This document shows, one piece after another, positions 60,253 through 64,000 of a stretch of 64,000 bases of DNA. The stretch covers positions 10,729,313 through 10,793,312 of the forward strand of contig BROE01000010.1 of the NCBI GenBank assembly GCA_036571765.1, given 5' to 3'. The notes beneath the pieces were generated by a model that saw only the letters and a program-made list of their open reading frames with translations, was not told the origin of the DNA and made no database searches. Each line of letters opens with the position of its first letter. Positions within the stretch are counted from its first letter, which is position 1. The DNA is from Plecoglossus altivelis. Lineage: Eukaryota; Chordata; Actinopteri; Osmeriformes; Plecoglossidae. Position numbers and translations under genes: made by a program.

Positions 60253-62572
60253 GGTCATGTATTCAACATGCCCCATGACGACGCCAAGCAGTGCGCCAGC
60301 GTCAACGGCAACCACTGGGGCTCCCACATGATGGCGTCCACCCTGTCCAACCTGGACCAGCAGCAGCCCTGGTCCCCATGCTCCGCCCTCATGGTCACCT
60401 CCTTCCTGGACAACGGCCACGGCCAGTGTCTACTGGACAAGCCCCACAAGCCCCAGGTGCTGCCCCAGGCGCTGCCAGGCACGGTCTACGACGCCGACCG
60501 CCAGTGCCGTCTCACCTTCGGCGAGGAGTCGCAGCACTGCCCGGACCTGAGCACCACTTGCTCGGCCCTCTGGTGCACGGTCACCACCTCCAATGGGCTG
60601 CTAGTGTGTCAGACCAAGAACTTCCCCTGGGCTGATGGGACGCCATGCGGACACGAGAGCTTCTGCCTAGCGGGCCATTGCCTGACCAAGACCCAGGCGG
60701 CACGCCATCAGGTGGGTACCGCACAGCAACGGTTGCACCCTTGGTTTTCTGGGGGAAGTGTTTGGTACGTAGGAGCTAATGAACGATGCCAGGTCCTAGC
60801 GAGCTTGCATCTGACCTTTCTGTTCTGTTGTTGGGTTCCAGACGCCGGTGAACGGAGGATGGGGGATGTGGGGCCCATGGGGAGACTGCTCCAGGACCTG
60901 CGGTGGGGGGGTGCAGTACTCCTTCCGGGACTGTGATAACCCTCAGCCCAAAAATGGCGGCAAATACTGCGAAGGCAAGAGGATCCAGTACCGCTCTTGC
61001 AACACAGAGATCTGCCCGGACAGCACCGGTAAGAACAAACGACTAAGAAACACCAGCTTCAACGCACACACAGAGACACACAGTTAACACATTAGTCAAC
61101 AGGAACTTACACCTCTCTATCTTGTTCTTCGGCGCAGGTCTGTCGTTCCGTGAGGAGCAGTGTCTGGCCCACAACGACATCTCATCCCAGGTGTCGTTCG
61201 GTTCTGGGGACGGGGTGGAGTGGGTGCCCAAATACGCCGGTGTCTCTCCTAAAGACCGCTGCAAGCTGGTGTGCCAAGCCAAGGGCACTGGGTACTTCTT
61301 CATTCTGAAACCTAAGGTGAGATTCACATTCAGAGTACAGCAGTATAGAGAATGTAATCAGTGCTGTCTGCTAAGCAGAACTGTGATCGCCTGTATTGAA
61401 ATGGCACAAGAAAGCCTAGTCTGACGTAGTTTTACTCGACACCTCCTGCTTTCTAAGAACTGCCGATCAGAAGGGTTAGCAGAGGAAACAGACGGTTGAA
61501 CCTGGGTTAGACGTTTAGCATTCTGAATATGGTCTCTTTTCTGTCCCCAGGTGGCCGACGGCACACCCTGCAGTCCAGACTCCACCTCGGTGTGTGTGCA
61601 GGGCCAGTGCGTGAAGGCTGGCTGCGACCGCGTCATCGGCTCCAGCCGGCGCTTCGACAAGTGCGGCGTGTGCGGAGGGGACGGCTCCACCTGCAAGAAG
61701 GTGTCCGGTTCTCTGGAGCGCTCCAGGTGAGAATGTCATCTCTGCTGTTCACCACTACTCTCACACAGTAATAAGCTGTCCTACACTAAGTGCTCCCAGT
61801 CAGGCGTTTGACCGCCCCCTTGTGTTTTGATATCCTCAGGCCTGGTTACCAGGATGTTGTCACCATACCTGCCGGCGCCACCCACCTGGATGTGAAGCAG
61901 CGCGCCCCGGGTGGTGGTCGCCATGACAACAGCTATCTGGCCGTGCGTCGCCAAGATAGCTCGTACCTGCTGAACGGCGACTACAAGCTGACCACGCTAG
62001 AGACAGACATCGCCCTGCAGGGGGCGCTCCTGCGTTACAGCGGCTCTGCCGCCTCGCTCGAACGCCTGCGGAGCTTCTCGCCGTTGCCCGAGCCAATCAC
62101 CATCCAGGTGCTTTCGGTGGGTGATTCCCCCCGACCACGCGTCAAATACAGCTACTTTGCCCCCCGGCCAGCCTCAGCCTCGCCCACCAATGGTGGCCGG
62201 CGTCAATCTATCAATGCCATCCGCGAGCTGGTGGGGGCCGAGTGGACCCTGAGGGAGTGGGGGCCCTGCTCGCAGAGCTGTGGGGGCGGGACCCAGCAGA
62301 GGGAGGTGCTCTGTCTGGACCCCCAGGGCCGGTCCTCAGGGGAGTGTCCCGGGGAACTCCGGCCCCTGGCCTCTCGCCCCTGCAGCAACAACCCCTGCCC
62401 TCACTGGCTGCTGGGAGAGTGGTCGGCCTGCTCCACAAGCTGCGGTCGCGGCTTCCGCAAGCGCCCGCTGCGCTGCATGGGTCAGGACGGTCGCACGATG
62501 CCCCACGAGAGCTGCGACCCCAAAGACAGGCCGCGACCCCTGCTGGACTTATGCAACCAGGGAGTCTGCTAA
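57982..62572 (+). CDS. adamts1: ADAMTS1, secreted zinc metalloprotease with three thrombospondin repeats, 8 coding exons
   Basis: Secreted protease acting on versican and aggrecan, known in vertebrates for roles in ovulation and vascular and matrix remodelling. Exons: 57982-58603, 59503-59843, 59965-60097, 60254-60711, 60842-61028, 61138-61316, 61551-61726, 61840-62572, giving 942 aa (human 967). Layout: signal peptide (1 to about 22), prodomain with switch Cys180 (SKCGV), furin site RSRR214, metalloprotease with HELGHVFNMPHDD (H363, E364, H367, H373), disintegrin-like region, TSR1 (GMWGPWGDCSRTC, about 524-577), Cys-rich, spacer, then TSR2 (about 834-886) and TSR3 (about 888-942). The Asn at the third variable position of the zinc motif is normal for ADAMTS1. 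Two tandem ATGs open the frame (57982 and 57985); the first is taken. All introns are GT-AG. Unlike adamts5 it has an intron just before the furin site and none at the catalytic/disintegrin junction. Confidence 0.97.
60199..60250 (+). repeat. (TC)n microsatellite serving as polypyrimidine tract of adamts1 intron 3
   Basis: About 26 TC units run directly into CAG at 60253, so the repeat itself is the acceptor's pyrimidine tract; the exon that follows starts inside the zinc-binding motif codon Gly366. Confidence 0.95.
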
Positions 62573-63785
62573 AAACATGAAAAAACTGCTAGGACTATAA
62601 TGTTCACATCCCCACCACCCTCTTCTCTGTGTGACCTGAAGCCCAGCTTGCCATAAGTTAGGACTCCCATCGTCCTTTTGCTGCCAACCTGTTCTGCAGC
62701 AGCCGGTCCAAACAGACCAACAGCTGATCGGGAGAATGTTTACATCCTGCGCAGAGAGAAGCATGTTGCCCGGGGGGGGGCTGAAGCCTCTGCAGTGAGA
62801 CTGCCAAGAGCTGTACCTTCCCTCCCTACTGCCCCCTAGAGGACAGACCAACTATTTAGGCCTGCCTTGGCTCCCCCTCCCCCACACCAACAACTCCACA
62901 GACCCTGGCATCCGAAGGGGGGGGGGGGGGCACAACACTGGCACACTGTGCCCCCCTGCCACCCACACCCTCCCTCCCCAGTTGGAGTAACAGAGGTGAA
63001 GAAAGAATAGATTGACACTTCTATGTTGTTGGGTTTTGTTGGGGTCCAAAAGCATGCTGCTTTACGTGCTAGCATCATGTGTTGTTTATGTCTGAGTGTA
63101 TCATCTGTGTGTGTGCGTGTGCTATTTGTCCTAGCTGGACTGGACAGACGTTTTGAGAGGAGAGGAGGTTGTAGGTGTACGAAATTAGTTGAACGATTAA
63201 GATCGGAGATTGGAAATAATGGACGGTCTCACAGCCATCCATTAACCTTAAGTGGAACTCCCTGATCGCATATCAAATCAGTTCACTTCACATCACCCGG
63301 CATCCTTATATTGGCTTGTGCTGTTTCCTCAAACATTCTTGCCTTTTTTTGAGCCACACATGCAAAATTTGTTTCATCGTGCTCCTATATAAACACCCAA
63401 TGTAAGAGAATATGTCATTTGACCAAAGAGGTGTGAGTGGGTTTGTGTGTAAGGGACAAGTATGTTGGGTGTGTGCGGGTGGAGATATAGTGGAGATATA
63501 GTGAGAGACTTCTCTCCTGCTACTACTTCATAAGTAAGTCTCTCCTGCCTTCTGAGAAGGTATGTTTTTTCTAATGAGATCCTTTTTTTTGTACAGAATA
63601 TTCAGAACATTATTTATTTTTGTACAGCCTGTTAAATATAACCATGTGGCTTTTTAATATTATTGTATTTTTATGTGTTATTATTATTGAAATAACAGAA
63701 GGATGTAGATTCTATAGAGTATTTATACAGTATTATATATGTGGTCCCTAGGTTCATGAATAAAATATCGCATTGACGTGTGCAA
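62573..63785 (+). other. adamts1: adamts1 3' UTR
   Basis: Begins after the TAA. The distal part is AT-rich with ATTTATTTTT near 63612 and further ATTTA copies, as in unstable inducible mRNAs, and ends after AATAAA at 63759. It contains G12 near 62918-62929. Confidence 0.75.
63759..63764 (+). terminator. Canonical polyadenylation signal, adamts1
   Basis: AATAAA in GAATAAAATATCGC, followed within 20 to 30 nt by GT-rich GACGTGTGCAATGTCT. Confidence 0.75.
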
Positions 63786-64000
63786 TGTCTCCAGAGTGAT
63801 CTGTGCTGATATACCAGTTATACACACGCACATTAATCCACAGACTTCCAAAAAAAACATACACATGCAATGTTACATCTGCCAAATTGTGCAATCCTTC
63901 CATGATAGAGACATCTTCAAATCAAATGAACGTGCATCATTTCGTCACTAGGTGGCAGCATTCCGGAGGCCCCTGGAGGGGAAGGTTGTCATCGCTGCTG
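63786..64000. other. Sequence downstream of adamts1
   Basis: Short single-copy tail with the CTCF-like motif at 63945; nothing else seen. Confidence 0.5.
63945..63958 (+). promoter_or_regulatory. CTCF-like motif downstream of adamts1
   Basis: TCACTAGGTGGCAG fits the CTCF core except for the first C. Orientation is opposite to the motif pair upstream of adamts1. Confidence 0.35.

Overview
The window is almost certainly teleost fish nuclear DNA. It holds split vertebrate genes with short introns. It is crowded with dinucleotide repeats (AC/GT, GA/CT) and long poly(C)/poly(G) runs. It also contains the linked pair adamts5-adamts1 in the same head-to-tail order as on human chromosome 21. The species cannot be fixed from the sequence alone.

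Layout. Positions 1 to about 31.5 kb show no supportable protein-coding gene: they hold microsatellites, a 29-bp minisatellite headed by a perfect palindrome, a local tandem duplication, a nested palindrome and six homopolymer C/G tracts of 18 to 35 nt. From about 32.4 to 39.4 kb lies a complete 14-coding-exon SLC6 transporter of the GABA/taurine/betaine branch (610 aa). From 43.7 to 53.9 kb lies adamts5 (8 coding exons, 969 aa), and from 58.0 to 62.6 kb adamts1 (8 coding exons, 942 aa). All three genes are on the + strand. About 4 kb separates the two protease genes; it holds the probable adamts5 3' UTR, CTCF-like motifs and a TATA-containing adamts1 promoter. The adamts1 3' UTR ends near 63.78 kb.

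How the genes work. ADAMTS1 and ADAMTS5 are secreted zinc metalloproteases that cut large proteoglycans (aggrecan, versican) in extracellular matrix. They are ancient tandem duplicates with largely shared exon phases, so co-regulation from the shared flanks is plausible. The SLC6 protein is a plasma-membrane Na+/Cl--coupled carrier with no evident functional link to them.

Most notable signals: several SLC6 introns carry AC repeats just inside the donor and GT repeats just before the acceptor, the arrangement known from fish introns bridged by RNA pairing; a GC-AG intron in adamts5; a 246-nt adamts5 intron with no stop in the reading frame; an unusual Gln at the SLC6 substrate-site position; and a Thr-rich linker in ADAMTS5 encoded by an ACC repeat. 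I found no clearly undescribed gene system.
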